Assembly: GCA_963732765.1 (NCBI GenBank)
Contig: CAVTAS010000010.1
Location: 124,001-188,000 of the forward strand
Reading direction: 5' to 3'
DNA: 64,000 nucleotides
From: JANYHF01 sp963732765
Lineage (GTDB): Bacteria; Pseudomonadota; Alphaproteobacteria; Rhizobiales; Hyphomicrobiaceae
A model generated the notes under the pieces. It was not told the origin of the DNA and made no database searches. It saw only the letters and a list, made by a program, of their open reading frames with translations. A program made the position numbers and the translations under genes. Below, piece by piece: positions 46,333-55,843 of the stretch (within the stretch, counting starts at the first letter, position 1; each line of letters starts with the position of its first letter).

Positions 46333-47595
46333 ATGCGGCGCGTCGTCGTGACCGGTTTGGGTTTGGTCACTCCGCTGGGGTGCGGGGTTGAACCGACGTG
46401 GAAGCGGCTGATCGCAGGCGAGAGCGGCGCCAGCCGGATTACGACCTTCGAAGTCGACGACCTCGCCTGCCAGATCGCCTGCACGGTACCGCGCGGCGAT
46501 GGCAGCAACGGCACTTTCAATCCCGATCAATGGATGGAGCCGAAAGAGCAGCGCAAGGTCGATGATTTCATCATCTACGCCGTTGCCGCCGCCGACCAGG
46601 CTTTGGCTGACGCAAAGTGGCATCCCAAGACCTCCGAGACCCAGGAGCGCTCCGGCGTTCTGATCGGCTCAGGTATCGGCGGCCTGGACGGCATCGCCAA
46701 GACCAGCCTGCTGCTGCAGGAAAAGGGGCCGCGCCGGATAAGTCCGTTCTTCGTGCCCGGCCGCCTGATCAATCTGACCTCGGGCCACGTCTCAATCAAG
46801 CACAAGCTCAAGGGGCCAAACCATTCTGTGGTTACGGCCTGCTCGACCGGTTCGCATGCCATCGGCGATGCCGCGCGTTTGATCGCATGGGACGATGCCG
46901 ACGTTATGGTGGCTGGCGGCGCGGAATCGGCCGTGTGCCGGATCGGCATTGCCGGCTTTGCCGCCTGCCGCGCGCTCTGCACCACCTTCAACGATCGCCC
47001 GCAGCAGGGCTCGCGCCCCTACGACAGGGACCGCGATGGCTTTGTCATGGGCGAAGGCGCCGGCGTGGTCGTACTCGAGGAACTTGAGCACGCCAAGGCG
47101 CGCGGCGCACATATCTATGCCGAGGTCACCGGCTACGGCCTATCAGGCGATGCCTATCACATCACCGCCCCCGAAGAGACTGGTGATGGCGCGTTCCGAA
47201 GCATGAAAATGGCCCTGAAGCGGGCCGGCATCAGCCCCGGCGACATCGACTACATCAACGCCCACGGCACCTCGACCATGGGCGACGAGATTGAGCTGGC
47301 GGCGGTCGAGCGATTGTTCGGCAATGCCACGGCAACGCTCAGCATGTCCTCAACCAAGTCGGCTATCGGCCATCTGCTCGGTGCGGCCGGTGCGGTCGAG
47401 GCGATTTTCTCGATCCTGGCGATCCGCGACAATATTGCTCCGCCGACGCTCAATCTCGACAACCCGTCCGTTACCACGGCAATCGATCTGGTGCCCCATG
47501 TGGCAAAGAAACGCAAGATCGACACGGTGCTGAGCAACTCGTTCGGCTTCGGTGGCACCAATGCCTCGCTGGTGCTGCAACGTCACGACGCCTGA
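46333..47595 (+). CDS. fabF: 3-oxoacyl-ACP synthase II
   Basis: Condensing enzyme of fatty acid elongation, including the step leading to cis-vaccenate. The 420-residue protein contains MRRVVVTGLGLVTPLGCG, the active-site cysteine in VVTACSTGSHAIGDA and the two histidines in NAHGTSTMGDEIE and STKSAIGHLLGAAG, then FGFGGTNASLVLQR at the end. The ATG at 46333 matches the usual N-terminus; a TTG at 46312 is also in frame. No frameshift is seen. Confidence 0.97.
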   Translation: MRRVVVTGLGLVTPLGCGVEPTWKRLIAGESGASRITTFEVDDLACQIACTVPRGDGSNGTFNPDQWMEPKEQRKVDDFIIYAVAAADQALADAKWHPKTSETQERSGVLIGSGIGGLDGIAKTSLLLQEKGPRRISPFFVPGRLINLTSGHVSIKHKLKGPNHSVVTACSTGSHAIGDAARLIAWDDADVMVAGGAESAVCRIGIAGFAACRALCTTFNDRPQQGSRPYDRDRDGFVMGEGAGVVVLEELEHAKARGAHIYAEVTGYGLSGDAYHITAPEETGDGAFRSMKMALKRAGISPGDIDYINAHGTSTMGDEIELAAVERLFGNATATLSMSSTKSAIGHLLGAAGAVEAIFSILAIRDNIAPPTLNLDNPSVTTAIDLVPHVAKKRKIDTVLSNSFGFGGTNASLVLQRHDA

Positions 47596-47668
47596 CGAAG
47601 CGGCTTGCCGCCACGGCTTGCACCTGCCTTTCGCCATATTTTCTGTTGAGGACTCTACCCCTGGGTAG

Positions 47669-49213
47669 ATGCGAGGGGCCATGAAGCGCAAGAAGTCAGG
47701 CAAGAACGAGCCAGATTGGATGTCTGCCTCAGCGCAACGTCCCGTGACCACGCGCTCGCGTCCTCAGCAGCCACGCAGTCCGAGCGAACTTCTGGAACCG
47801 GCCCGGGCGCCAGGCGCGCCCCGTCAGCGCGGCCGCTCAAGGGGCCCTTCACCGCGCCGCGGCATGATTTCCTTCGTCAACGGCAGTTTGACGTTCCTGC
47901 TTGTCCTCATGCTGCTGACAGGCGGTGGCGCCTACGCCATGAAGACCGCTTTTGAGCAACCCGGGCCGCTCGATCATTCGACCGTGGTCGTGATTCCCCC
48001 CGGCGAGGGGTTGACCGGCATCGCCAGCCGCTTGCAACGCGAGGGCGTGATTTCCGACAGCAAGATCATGCTCGCCGGCTACTATTGGGACCGGGTCAAG
48101 AGCTACTTCACGAGTGGCAAGATCCCATCCCTGAAGTCGGGCGAATACGAGATCCGCAAGAACGCCAGCATGCGCCAGGTCATCGACACATTGGTCGAGG
48201 GCAAGGCCATCTTGATGAAGGTGTCGGTTCCCGAAGGGCTCACCAGCTATCAGATCGTTCAGTTGTTGAAGGCGCATCCCGACCTGAATGGCGACATTGC
48301 GGAAATTCCGGTAGAGGGCTCGCTGCTGCCGGACACCTATAAATTCTCGCGCGGCACCGAGCGCAGGGAAATCATCGCGCGTATGCAGACCGACGCCAAG
48401 CGGTTTATGTCCAAGCAATGGGAGACGCGCTCAAGCCGCATTCCGTACAAGACGCCGGAAGAGGCGCTGATCATGGCCTCGCTGGTCGAAAAGGAGACTG
48501 GCAAGGCCGACGAGCGGGATCGGGTGGCCGGCGTTTTCCTCAACCGCGTCAACAAGCGCATGCGCCTGCAAAGCGATCCGACCATCATCTATGCGGTGAC
48601 CGGCGGCAAAGGCGCTTTGGGACGGGGAATTACCAAAAGCGAGCTTGAGGACAAGAACGAATACAACACCTATCAGATCGAGGGCTTGCCCCCGACGCCG
48701 ATCTGCAATCCTGGCCGCGCTGCTATCGAGGCGGTGTTGAACCCAGCCACCACCAGCGATCTGTTCTTTGTAGCCGATGGCAGTGGGGGCCATGCGTTTG
48801 CCACCAGCCTCCAGGACCATCAGAAGAACGTGCAACGCTGGCGTCAGATCGAGCGCGAGGCCAGGGCCAAGGCTGCGAGCAATGCAGATCAATCGCGCCA
48901 GGAGCAGAGTGCCGGACCGGGGGTTGCCTTGGAGATGCCGGGGGTGAACGTCGACAACGGCCAGGCGCAGGCCCCGGCTGTTCTGACGCCCGCAACAGCG
49001 ACGTCCAATACGATCGTGGCGACCGAGGACAATGCCGTAACGGTGCCGGCGGTAGAACCCGCTGCCGCCTCTGCGCCCAAGCCCGTATCTGCCGCAGTCG
49101 ATGCAACCGCCAAAGCAACTGGAGCCAAGCCGGCCAAGCCGGCTAAGGCCACCGCCAAACCAGTTGTTGATCCCAAGGCCGCCAAGAAGCCGCTCAAGCC
49201 GAAGACACCTTAG
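47669..49213 (+). CDS. mltG: Endolytic murein transglycosylase
   Basis: Inner-membrane lytic transglycosylase that cuts nascent glycan strands and so terminates their extension. The layout is a basic Pro/Arg-rich cytoplasmic tail of about 65 residues, one transmembrane helix (GSLTFLLVLMLLTGGGAYAM), a LysM-like region (VVVIPPGEGLTGIASRLQ) and the YceG domain. The catalytic Glu lies in MASLVEKETGKADERD, and the conserved RLQSDPTIIYAV follows. After about residue 400 comes an Ala/Pro/Lys-rich tail. Position after fabF is typical of alphaproteobacteria. An ATG at 47681 is also possible. Confidence 0.92.
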   Translation: MRGAMKRKKSGKNEPDWMSASAQRPVTTRSRPQQPRSPSELLEPARAPGAPRQRGRSRGPSPRRGMISFVNGSLTFLLVLMLLTGGGAYAMKTAFEQPGPLDHSTVVVIPPGEGLTGIASRLQREGVISDSKIMLAGYYWDRVKSYFTSGKIPSLKSGEYEIRKNASMRQVIDTLVEGKAILMKVSVPEGLTSYQIVQLLKAHPDLNGDIAEIPVEGSLLPDTYKFSRGTERREIIARMQTDAKRFMSKQWETRSSRIPYKTPEEALIMASLVEKETGKADERDRVAGVFLNRVNKRMRLQSDPTIIYAVTGGKGALGRGITKSELEDKNEYNTYQIEGLPPTPICNPGRAAIEAVLNPATTSDLFFVADGSGGHAFATSLQDHQKNVQRWRQIEREARAKAASNADQSRQEQSAGPGVALEMPGVNVDNGQAQAPAVLTPATATSNTIVATEDNAVTVPAVEPAAASAPKPVSAAVDATAKATGAKPAKPAKATAKPVVDPKAAKKPLKPKTP

Positions 49214-49220
49214 ACCGCAT

Positions 49221-49958
49221 CTACTCCGCCGCCTGACGGGTCTTCGCGCGCGTATTCGCCAGCAGGAAATCGGCGATCCACTGCGCGATCACGGGCTGGT
49301 CGGGGCGCTTCTCCCTGAACGAGTCAACCGCGGCGGCAAGCACGTCGTCCGGGGCGATACCCTTCAGGCGGTGTTCGGCCACGCCGCGTAGGAACGGCAC
49401 GTCAAACTCGGGATGCGCTTGGAAACTGAGGGCTGCATCGCCATAAGCAATCACCGCGTTGGGGCAGAAGTCGGAGGAGCCGATAACCCGGCCGCTTTCC
49501 GGCACTTCGACAACCTGATCCTGATGCAGTGCGGCGAGGGTGACTTGCGCCGGGATCTTGCCAGCGGCACCGGGCGTTTCGTCAATTCGATAGGTCTGCA
49601 ACCCAAATCCCCAGCCCTTTGGCGACTGGATGACCTTGCCACCCAAGGCTTGCGCCAGAATCTGATGCCCAAAGCAAATCCCGACCACCGGCACCTTGGC
49701 AGCCATCGCGTCGCGCAGCAGCTGCTCCAGCTCGAGCATCCAGGGCAGCCGCTCGTAGGCGCCGTGGCGCGAGCCGGTAATCAGCCAAGCATCGCAAGCC
49801 TGTGGATCGGACGGAACATCGCCATCGACGGCCGCGAAGGTCTTGAATGTCAGCTTGCTCGATGCCGGGCCAAGCAGCCGCTCGAACATCTGCGGATATG
49901 AGCCGTGTTCGGCCAATTTCTCAGCCGGACGGCCGGTTTCCAGAATGCCAACGAGCAT
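49221..49958 (-). CDS. Class I glutamine amidotransferase-like protein
   Basis: A 245-residue stand-alone glutamine amidotransferase domain. The nucleophile Cys95 lies in VVGICFGHQILAQALGG, and the His/Glu pair in SFQAHPEFD completes the triad. Stand-alone members of this group resemble GuaA-type amidotransferase subunits or gamma-glutamyl hydrolases such as PuuD. With no synthetase partner adjacent, the acceptor of the ammonia or the hydrolysed substrate is unknown. It converges with mltG, 7 bases apart. Confidence 0.85.
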   Translation of the reverse strand: MLVGILETGRPAEKLAEHGSYPQMFERLLGPASSKLTFKTFAAVDGDVPSDPQACDAWLITGSRHGAYERLPWMLELEQLLRDAMAAKVPVVGICFGHQILAQALGGKVIQSPKGWGFGLQTYRIDETPGAAGKIPAQVTLAALHQDQVVEVPESGRVIGSSDFCPNAVIAYGDAALSFQAHPEFDVPFLRGVAEHRLKGIAPDDVLAAAVDSFREKRPDQPVIAQWIADFLLANTRAKTRQAAE

Positions 49959-50155
49959 TTACGAGCCTTTGTTTGCGAGCCTTCTCTGACCACAGAGACT
50001 AGCACATTTGGCGAGTTGCGCGCCATCGCAGTGCGAGAGGACGTGGCCGTTCGAAGGCGGGATTGTGTTCAGTCTGTGCTTGCAACTCACAACTAGCCTG
50101 CTACGCTGAAAGTACGTACCGAAAGCGAGGGTAATTGCCGGACGGGGATAGCCAA

Positions 50156-50938
50156 ATGCTGCGCTGCAATTCGGTCTGTCGTCTAAAACACTTCTTTCAA
50201 TCATTGGCCATGTCGAGCTGCCTGCTGCTGGCCGGTTGCGTCTCGACGCAGGTCGGAGACTCGACGCAATCCATCAGTGGCCCGGCCGAAACTGAAACCG
50301 CATCGGCCAATTCCGGGGCCGCCGACGCTTTCGCGGCGGTCCTCGGTGGGGCTGCGCTTGGCGCCCTGGTGGTGGCCGGGGCGAGCGGCGACGTTGGTCA
50401 GCAGGCGTTGGCCCAGGCGGCCGCCACAGCCGATAACCCGGAAGCCGCAAGCATCGTTGGCGCAGTTCAATCGGCGACCGCCCCGTTTGCAGCGGCCAAC
50501 GAGGCCGGCGGCACCCAATTAGCGAGTTTGGATACAGCCGGCAGCGGTAATTGCGAGGCGCGGTTGCGGGAGGCAGACGCCGAACTCGGCGGATACCAGT
50601 TCCGCAATACTACCGAGCAGATCGAGGCGACAATGTACGTCCTCAACAAACAGATCACCATAATCGATCAATTGTGCCCACGGTCTGCGGAGATCGCCAA
50701 TCTCCGCGCTATGCGGGTACAGCAATTCAATTCCGCGCAGCGCGCTTGCGATCAGATTTCGGTCAAGAGCCACTGCGTCGCCCAGTGGCCTGGCCAGTAC
50801 GAGGGCATTGGCAGCAACGCCACTATTGTCACAGGCGACACAGAAACTCCGGCACAGCCGAATGGCCCGAGGCCAATTTCGATCAAAAGAGGCTGCAGCA
50901 ACAGCAGTCCCGGAGAAGGCGTGTGCGTTGTACAATAG
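50156..50938 (+). CDS. Putative lipoprotein, cysteine-containing, unknown function
   Basis: A 260-residue protein with a lipoprotein signal (MSSCLLLAGC, modified Cys28). An Ala/Gly-rich hydrophobic stretch (AFAAVLGGAALGALVVAGASG) could be a second membrane contact. The C-terminal half holds five or six cysteines spaced through a helical region (NCEARLREADAEL, IIDQLCP, RACDQISVKSHCVAQW, GCSNSSPGEGVCVVQ), suggesting disulfides. No family is recognised. The ATG at 50156 follows GACGGGGATAGCCAA. Confidence 0.65.
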   Translation: MLRCNSVCRLKHFFQSLAMSSCLLLAGCVSTQVGDSTQSISGPAETETASANSGAADAFAAVLGGAALGALVVAGASGDVGQQALAQAAATADNPEAASIVGAVQSATAPFAAANEAGGTQLASLDTAGSGNCEARLREADAELGGYQFRNTTEQIEATMYVLNKQITIIDQLCPRSAEIANLRAMRVQQFNSAQRACDQISVKSHCVAQWPGQYEGIGSNATIVTGDTETPAQPNGPRPISIKRGCSNSSPGEGVCVVQ

Positions 50939-51012
50939 CGGGGTACACATGAGAGCCATGATGGACGGACTGTTTCTCACCTCCAGTCAAACGTGGAGAG
51001 GACTGCGCCGCG

Positions 51013-51966
51013 TCAGTGTTTGGCTCTAAGGAACCCGAACGGGGAAGCTGCGAATTCCTGGTCCAGAGCGACCGCGATTTCCGCCGCCAGCCGTGCGTTG
51101 TGCCTGATCAGCGCGCGGTTGGCTTTCAAGCTCTTGCCGCCGGTCAGTTCCACCAACCGGGCCAGTAGATAGGGCGTCAGATCCTTGCCCGTCACGCCCT
51201 TCGCCGCCGCTTCCTCGATTGCGGCCTCGATACGCGGGGCGATCTCGGCTGCGGGCACTTCTTCGGCGGATGGCAGCGGATTGCACACCAGCATGCCTCC
51301 GGTCATGCCCAGGCGAAGGTGCGCGCCCATGGCGTCGGCAATGGCTTGTGGAGTGTCTAAGCGAGCGTCCACGCGCAGGCCCGAGGAGCGCGAAAAGAAC
51401 GCAGGGAATTCGTCGGTGCGATAGCCAATGACGGGGACCCCATTGGTTTCCAGTACTTCCAGCGTCTTTGGCAGATCGAGGATGGATTTGGCGCCCGCGC
51501 AGACCACCGTGACCGGCGTGCGGGACAGCTCGATCAGATCGGCCGAGACGTCGAAACTCAGTTCGGCCCCGCGATGCACGCCGCCGATCCCGCCGGTGGC
51601 GAAAATCGGGATTCCCGCGCGGGCCGCGATCAGCATGGTGGTGGCGACCGTGGTGCCGGCGCTGCGCCCAGCTGACACCACCAGCGCCATATCGCGGCGC
51701 GACGCCTTGGCGACGCCCTTGGCTGATGCGAGCGCCTCCAACTGGTCCAACTCCAAGCCAACGTGCAGCCGGCCTTCGATGATGGCGATGGTGGCGGGAA
51801 CCGCGCCGCCGGCCCGCACTTCGGCTTCCACCTCGCGCGCTGTCTCGGCATTGGCGGGATACGGCATGCCGTGGGTGATGATGGTGGATTCCAGCGCCAC
51901 CACCGGGCGGTGACTGGCGAGCGCGTCCTTCACCTCGGCTGATATCATGAGTTTGTCAGTGGACAC
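51013..51966 (-). CDS. psuG: Pseudouridine-5'-phosphate glycosidase
   Basis: Splits pseudouridine 5'-phosphate reversibly into uracil and ribose 5-phosphate, using a catalytic lysine and a metal-bound aspartate. The 317-residue protein has the family pattern: VVALESTIITHGMPYP, GAVPATIAIIEGRLHVGL, FATGGIGGVHRGAE, VVCAGAKSILDLPKTLEVLE and TPYLLARLVELTGGKSL. A GTG start at 51966 overlaps the end of psuK by 11 bases; an ATG at 51948 is an alternative. It is the last gene of a three-gene operon. Confidence 0.94.
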   Translation of the reverse strand: MSTDKLMISAEVKDALASHRPVVALESTIITHGMPYPANAETAREVEAEVRAGGAVPATIAIIEGRLHVGLELDQLEALASAKGVAKASRRDMALVVSAGRSAGTTVATTMLIAARAGIPIFATGGIGGVHRGAELSFDVSADLIELSRTPVTVVCAGAKSILDLPKTLEVLETNGVPVIGYRTDEFPAFFSRSSGLRVDARLDTPQAIADAMGAHLRLGMTGGMLVCNPLPSAEEVPAAEIAPRIEAAIEEAAAKGVTGKDLTPYLLARLVELTGGKSLKANRALIRHNARLAAEIAVALDQEFAASPFGFLRAKH

Positions 51967-52906
51967 GGGCGGCTCCTTTGCGGGGCTTTTTGGCGGGATC
52001 GAGTGAGGCGGCCAACACGTCCAGCGACAGCTGCGGCGGCACGGTATGCACGCTTTGCAGCACCAGCGCAGCGAGCGCCACGCCGCACATCACGGAGTCC
52101 ACAAGCAACTGCCCGCGGCTGAGGCCGAACAGCGTGCCGGCCGCGACTGCGTCGCCCGCGCCCGAGACACTGACGATCGGCACGTCGGGTGCATCCATCA
52201 CCGTGATCTTCTCGTCCTCGGCCAGGATCAGGCCGTGTTGGCCCATGGTCGCGACCATGTTCCGGATGCCGCGCTTGAGCATGCGCTCGACACCCTTGCG
52301 GCCGGACGATTGGCGGGTAAGCTCGGTGACTTGGGCAGCGTTGGTGAAGAGAACGCCGACATTGCCAAGTCCTTTGGGCAGCCGCTTGGCCTTGGCGGGC
52401 GATACGCCGTCGATGGCGAGCAGGTACTGCTGCAGCCGCGCGCCCTCGCACAGCATGGCGATGGTCTCGGCCGGCAGATTACAGTCGGCGAACACGATGG
52501 TGGTCGGCGGCAGGTTCTTCAGCGCGGGGGCGACCACATCGGGCGTGAGCCGATCGAAAATCTCCATGTCGGCGAAGGCTGCCACCAACTCCCCGCCGTT
52601 CATGGCCGCGAGGTATTCGGCGGTGCTGTAGCCCTCAAGGACCAGGACGCCACCGGTATCGACGCCCGCGTCCTGCAGCGCGGCCGTAAGCCTTGCGCCT
52701 GCCGCATCCTTGCCGACGGCGCTGACCAGAGTGACCGCCGCTCCGAGCCGCCCCAGGCTCTCGGCAACGTTGCGCGCGACGCCGCCAAAGCCGCTGGCCG
52801 AGCGCACGGGATTGCTCGCGCCGGCGGTATAGCCATCGGTGCACGTCAGATTGCGGTCGACGACAGCGCCGCCGATGCAGACAATGGGGACGGGATGTAA
52901 ACTCAC
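51956..52906 (-). CDS. psuK: PfkB-family kinase, probable pseudouridine kinase
   Basis: A 316-residue sugar kinase of the PfkB/ribokinase family. It has the N-terminal PVPIVCIGGAVVDRN, the substrate-site GFGGVARNVAESLGRLG and the C-terminal anion-hole motif SVSGAGDAVAAG with its catalytic Asp. Being next to psuG points to phosphorylation of pseudouridine, giving the PsuG substrate. The GTG start overlaps the upstream stop codon by four bases (GTGA). No N-terminal helix-turn-helix is fused, unlike in some psuK genes. Confidence 0.88.
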   Translation of the reverse strand: MSLHPVPIVCIGGAVVDRNLTCTDGYTAGASNPVRSASGFGGVARNVAESLGRLGAAVTLVSAVGKDAAGARLTAALQDAGVDTGGVLVLEGYSTAEYLAAMNGGELVAAFADMEIFDRLTPDVVAPALKNLPPTTIVFADCNLPAETIAMLCEGARLQQYLLAIDGVSPAKAKRLPKGLGNVGVLFTNAAQVTELTRQSSGRKGVERMLKRGIRNMVATMGQHGLILAEDEKITVMDAPDVPIVSVSGAGDAVAAGTLFGLSRGQLLVDSVMCGVALAALVLQSVHTVPPQLSLDVLAASLDPAKKPRKGAARVH

Positions 52907-55317
52907 GCGCGCAACCTCGCGTTCCGAGGGTCGTAGACGGGTTCGGCAAGGACCCGGGCCGTGCAGCGACGGCCGAGGATTTCGACTTCGAGCACCGTCC
53001 CGGGGGTGGCTAGCGGTGGCTCAGTGTATCCGAAGGCCAGCGATTGTTTCGTGGTAAATCCGTAAGCGCCCGATGTGGTTACGCCGACGGGCCGGCCACT
53101 GGCGAAGATGGGTTCACCGCCAATGCAGTCTGCATCCCCCACATCGACGTCGAGATACACCAGCTTGATGCGCGCGCCTTGCTGTTTGCTCTTCAGCGTT
53201 GCCGCCTTGCCGACGTAGTCCAGCTTGTCCAGACCGGCGAAGCGCTCCATATCGCCCTCGATCAAGGTGACCTCGTTGGTGAGTTCCGAGCCCATGCCGC
53301 GATAGGCCTTCTCCATACGGAGGGAGTTCATGGCGTAGGTGCCGAAGAGTCTTGCCACTTTCGGACGCAGCGCGTCGAACAGCTTTGGCAAGTCAGCCAT
53401 CGGTGCATGCAACTCATAACCCAGTTCGCCGACGTAGTTCACGCGCAACGCGCGGACTGTCACGCCGGCGATGGTGATTTCGCGGCCCGTCAGCCAGGGA
53501 AACGCAGCGTTCGACAGGTCGGCATCCGTCAGGCTAGCGAGGATATCGCGCGACTGCGGTCCGGCAAGTACAAGCGTTCCGTAGGCGTCGGTGATGTCGG
53601 TGAGTGTGACCTGTTCACCGGGCTTGCGCCGGTTCGTCAGCAGATCGAGATCGTGGATCTGGGCCGTCGCTCCGGACAGCAAATAGAACCGGTCGGCTCC
53701 CAGCCGCGTGATCGTGAACTCGCTTTCAATGCGCCCTCCCTCGGTCAGGAGATGCGTCAGCGTGATGCCGCCATCGCGCTTGGGCAGCTTGTTGGCGAGC
53801 ACGCGATCCAGCAAGGCGGCGGCATCCCGTCCGCTGACGTCGTATTTCGAGAAGGTGGAGAGATCCATCAATCCACAGCTTTCGCGCACGGCCTTGCACT
53901 CGGCTGATACCGCGTCTTTCCAGTTGCCGCGCCGGTAGCTGTACGCCTCACCCTTGCCTGACTTGTCGTACCAGCGCGGCCGCTCCCAGCCGGCGATCTG
54001 CATGAACTGCGCGCCTTCCGCTGCCAATCGGTCGTACAGGGACGACGTGCGCACCATGCGCCCTGCGTCGTGCTGTTTGCCGGGCGGCATACAGGTGTAC
54101 ATATGTTCGTAGTCGTTCACCGAGGTGAGGCGCGCGTACTCCTTGGTCGCCCAATTGCCGAAGCGACGCGGGTCGAAGTCGGCCATGTTGATCTCGGCCG
54201 CGCCATGCACCATCCATTCGGCGAGATACTTGCCCATGCCGGCGCCCTGGCAGATGCCGATCGAGACGCCCGCCGCCATCCAGTAGTTCGGTGCGCCGGG
54301 TGCGGGGCCGAGCAGGAAGTTGCCATCGGGCGTATGCGTGATGGCGCCGGAGATGATCGACTTGATGCCCGCCTTGCCAAAGAGGGGCATACGTTCCGTC
54401 GCGCGCTCCAGCCATGGCATCAGGCGATCGAGTTCATTGGGCAGCAGTTCGCTCTCGAAGTCCCAGGAGATGCCGTCGTCGAACACGCTGTGCGCGCCCT
54501 TGGTCTCGTATGGGCCGACCAGCACGCCGTTGGTTTCCTCGCGGATGTAGCTGTGGCTGTAGGGATCGCGCACCACCGGCAGCTCCTTGGCCAGGTCGAT
54601 CAGCTCCTGCAGCGGCTCGGTGATGATGTAGTGGTGGAGCATGTTGGCGATCGGCACGTTGTGGCCGGTCCATTTGCCCACAACATCGGCATAAGAGCCG
54701 GCGGCGTTGACGACATGCTGGCAGACGATGTTGCCCTCGGCCGTGGTGATTTTCCACTCGCCCGACGGCAGATGTTCGATATTGGACACACGGTTGCGGC
54801 GCGAAATCGTCACCCCCAGCTTGCGGGCGCCGGTCGCCATGGCGTTGGTGACGTCGGCGGGAGCGACGTGGCCGTCAGTGACGGTGAGGAAGCCGGCCTT
54901 GACGCCGAAGGTGTCGAGATAGGGGTGATGCTGACGGATTTCCTCCGGCGAGATGATGTGGGCCTCGTAGCCGATCAGCTTGCTCATGGCGTGGACGTGT
55001 TTGAACCAGTCCACCTCCTCGTCGGTGAGGGCGAGCCGGATGCCGCCGCAGCCATGCCAGCTCACTTGCTGGCCGGTGAGTTCAGGCAGCTTGGGATAAA
55101 GCTGCGTACCGTAGAGATGGATTTTCGACAGGCTGTAGCCGCCATTGAAATGCGGGCATTGACCCGCGGCGTGCCAGGTGGAGCCGGAGGTCAGTTCGCC
55201 CTTCTCCACCAGCACAACGTCAGTCCAGCCCTCCAGCGCGAGGTGGTAGGCAAGGCCGACACCGACGATCCCGCCGCCGACAATCACGACGCGGGCATGC
55301 TCAGGCAAGGCGGGCAT
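52903..55317 (-). CDS. FAD-dependent oxidoreductase with GcvT domain, dimethylglycine/sarcosine dehydrogenase-like
   Basis: An 804-residue two-module enzyme. The N-terminal DAO-type FAD domain opens with VVIVGGGIVGVGLAYHLA and contains GSTWHAAGQ, whose His matches the covalent flavin site of dimethylglycine and sarcosine dehydrogenases. From about residue 430 follow an FAO-type linker and a GcvT-like tetrahydrofolate-binding module (ESCGLMDLSTFSKYDVSG, LVLAGPQSRDIL, VNYVGELGYELH). Such enzymes demethylate N-methyl amines and pass the carbon to folate. The ATG at 55317 has AGGAG six bases upstream. It is translationally coupled to psuK; the functional reason is unclear. Confidence 0.9.
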   Translation of the reverse strand: MPALPEHARVVIVGGGIVGVGLAYHLALEGWTDVVLVEKGELTSGSTWHAAGQCPHFNGGYSLSKIHLYGTQLYPKLPELTGQQVSWHGCGGIRLALTDEEVDWFKHVHAMSKLIGYEAHIISPEEIRQHHPYLDTFGVKAGFLTVTDGHVAPADVTNAMATGARKLGVTISRRNRVSNIEHLPSGEWKITTAEGNIVCQHVVNAAGSYADVVGKWTGHNVPIANMLHHYIITEPLQELIDLAKELPVVRDPYSHSYIREETNGVLVGPYETKGAHSVFDDGISWDFESELLPNELDRLMPWLERATERMPLFGKAGIKSIISGAITHTPDGNFLLGPAPGAPNYWMAAGVSIGICQGAGMGKYLAEWMVHGAAEINMADFDPRRFGNWATKEYARLTSVNDYEHMYTCMPPGKQHDAGRMVRTSSLYDRLAAEGAQFMQIAGWERPRWYDKSGKGEAYSYRRGNWKDAVSAECKAVRESCGLMDLSTFSKYDVSGRDAAALLDRVLANKLPKRDGGITLTHLLTEGGRIESEFTITRLGADRFYLLSGATAQIHDLDLLTNRRKPGEQVTLTDITDAYGTLVLAGPQSRDILASLTDADLSNAAFPWLTGREITIAGVTVRALRVNYVGELGYELHAPMADLPKLFDALRPKVARLFGTYAMNSLRMEKAYRGMGSELTNEVTLIEGDMERFAGLDKLDYVGKAATLKSKQQGARIKLVYLDVDVGDADCIGGEPIFASGRPVGVTTSGAYGFTTKQSLAFGYTEPPLATPGTVLEVEILGRRCTARVLAEPVYDPRNARLRA

Positions 55318-55502
55318 CTGCAACTCCTGTTTCAAGCTGGCACACCCTACGCGCATGGCTTCCAAACGCCAACCCGAGCGGCGACGAAATCCCCTTGCCT
55401 GGCACCATTAACCGCGTATTAAGTCGCGCTTGCAAATGGTGCGGCTGTGGCCCGCCCCTTGCGAATTGCCGCTGGAGTTTAGCGTTCACAGGGCGGTCGA
55501 AA

Positions 55503-55808
55503 ATGGATGCGGGTTTCCTGAACTACGTGCTGACGGCGGCCATCGGCTTTGCTATCGGCGGTGTGCTGATGAGCGGCCACTATATGGTCACGGGCAAGGC
55601 GCTCGGCTTCGCCATGAACAAGGGCTACTCAGGGCTGATGCCGCTGCAGATCGTGCTGCGTCTGGTGGCGGGGCCCGCGATCCTGGTGCGCAATGTCTTC
55701 ACGATGGAAGACGACAGCATCAGCCTCACGGTGGCCGGCGTGGCGGTGGCTTCGCTTTGGAGTCTTGGCTGCGGCTATCTTTTGTTGCAGACCATCGGCC
55801 AGGGCTGA
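55503..55808 (+). CDS. Small inner-membrane protein of unknown function
   Basis: A 101-residue protein with about three hydrophobic segments (FLNYVLTAAIGFAIGGVLM, then LMPLQIVLRLVAGPAILV, then LTVAGVAVASLWSLGCGYLLL). No catalytic motif is seen. It lies 36 bases upstream of the gamma carbonic anhydrase, so co-transcription is probable. I do not recognise the family. Confidence 0.6.
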   Translation: MDAGFLNYVLTAAIGFAIGGVLMSGHYMVTGKALGFAMNKGYSGLMPLQIVLRLVAGPAILVRNVFTMEDDSISLTVAGVAVASLWSLGCGYLLLQTIGQG

Positions 55809-55843
55809 CGCATCGGAGTCAGCGCAACTCCTGCGAGGACCGC

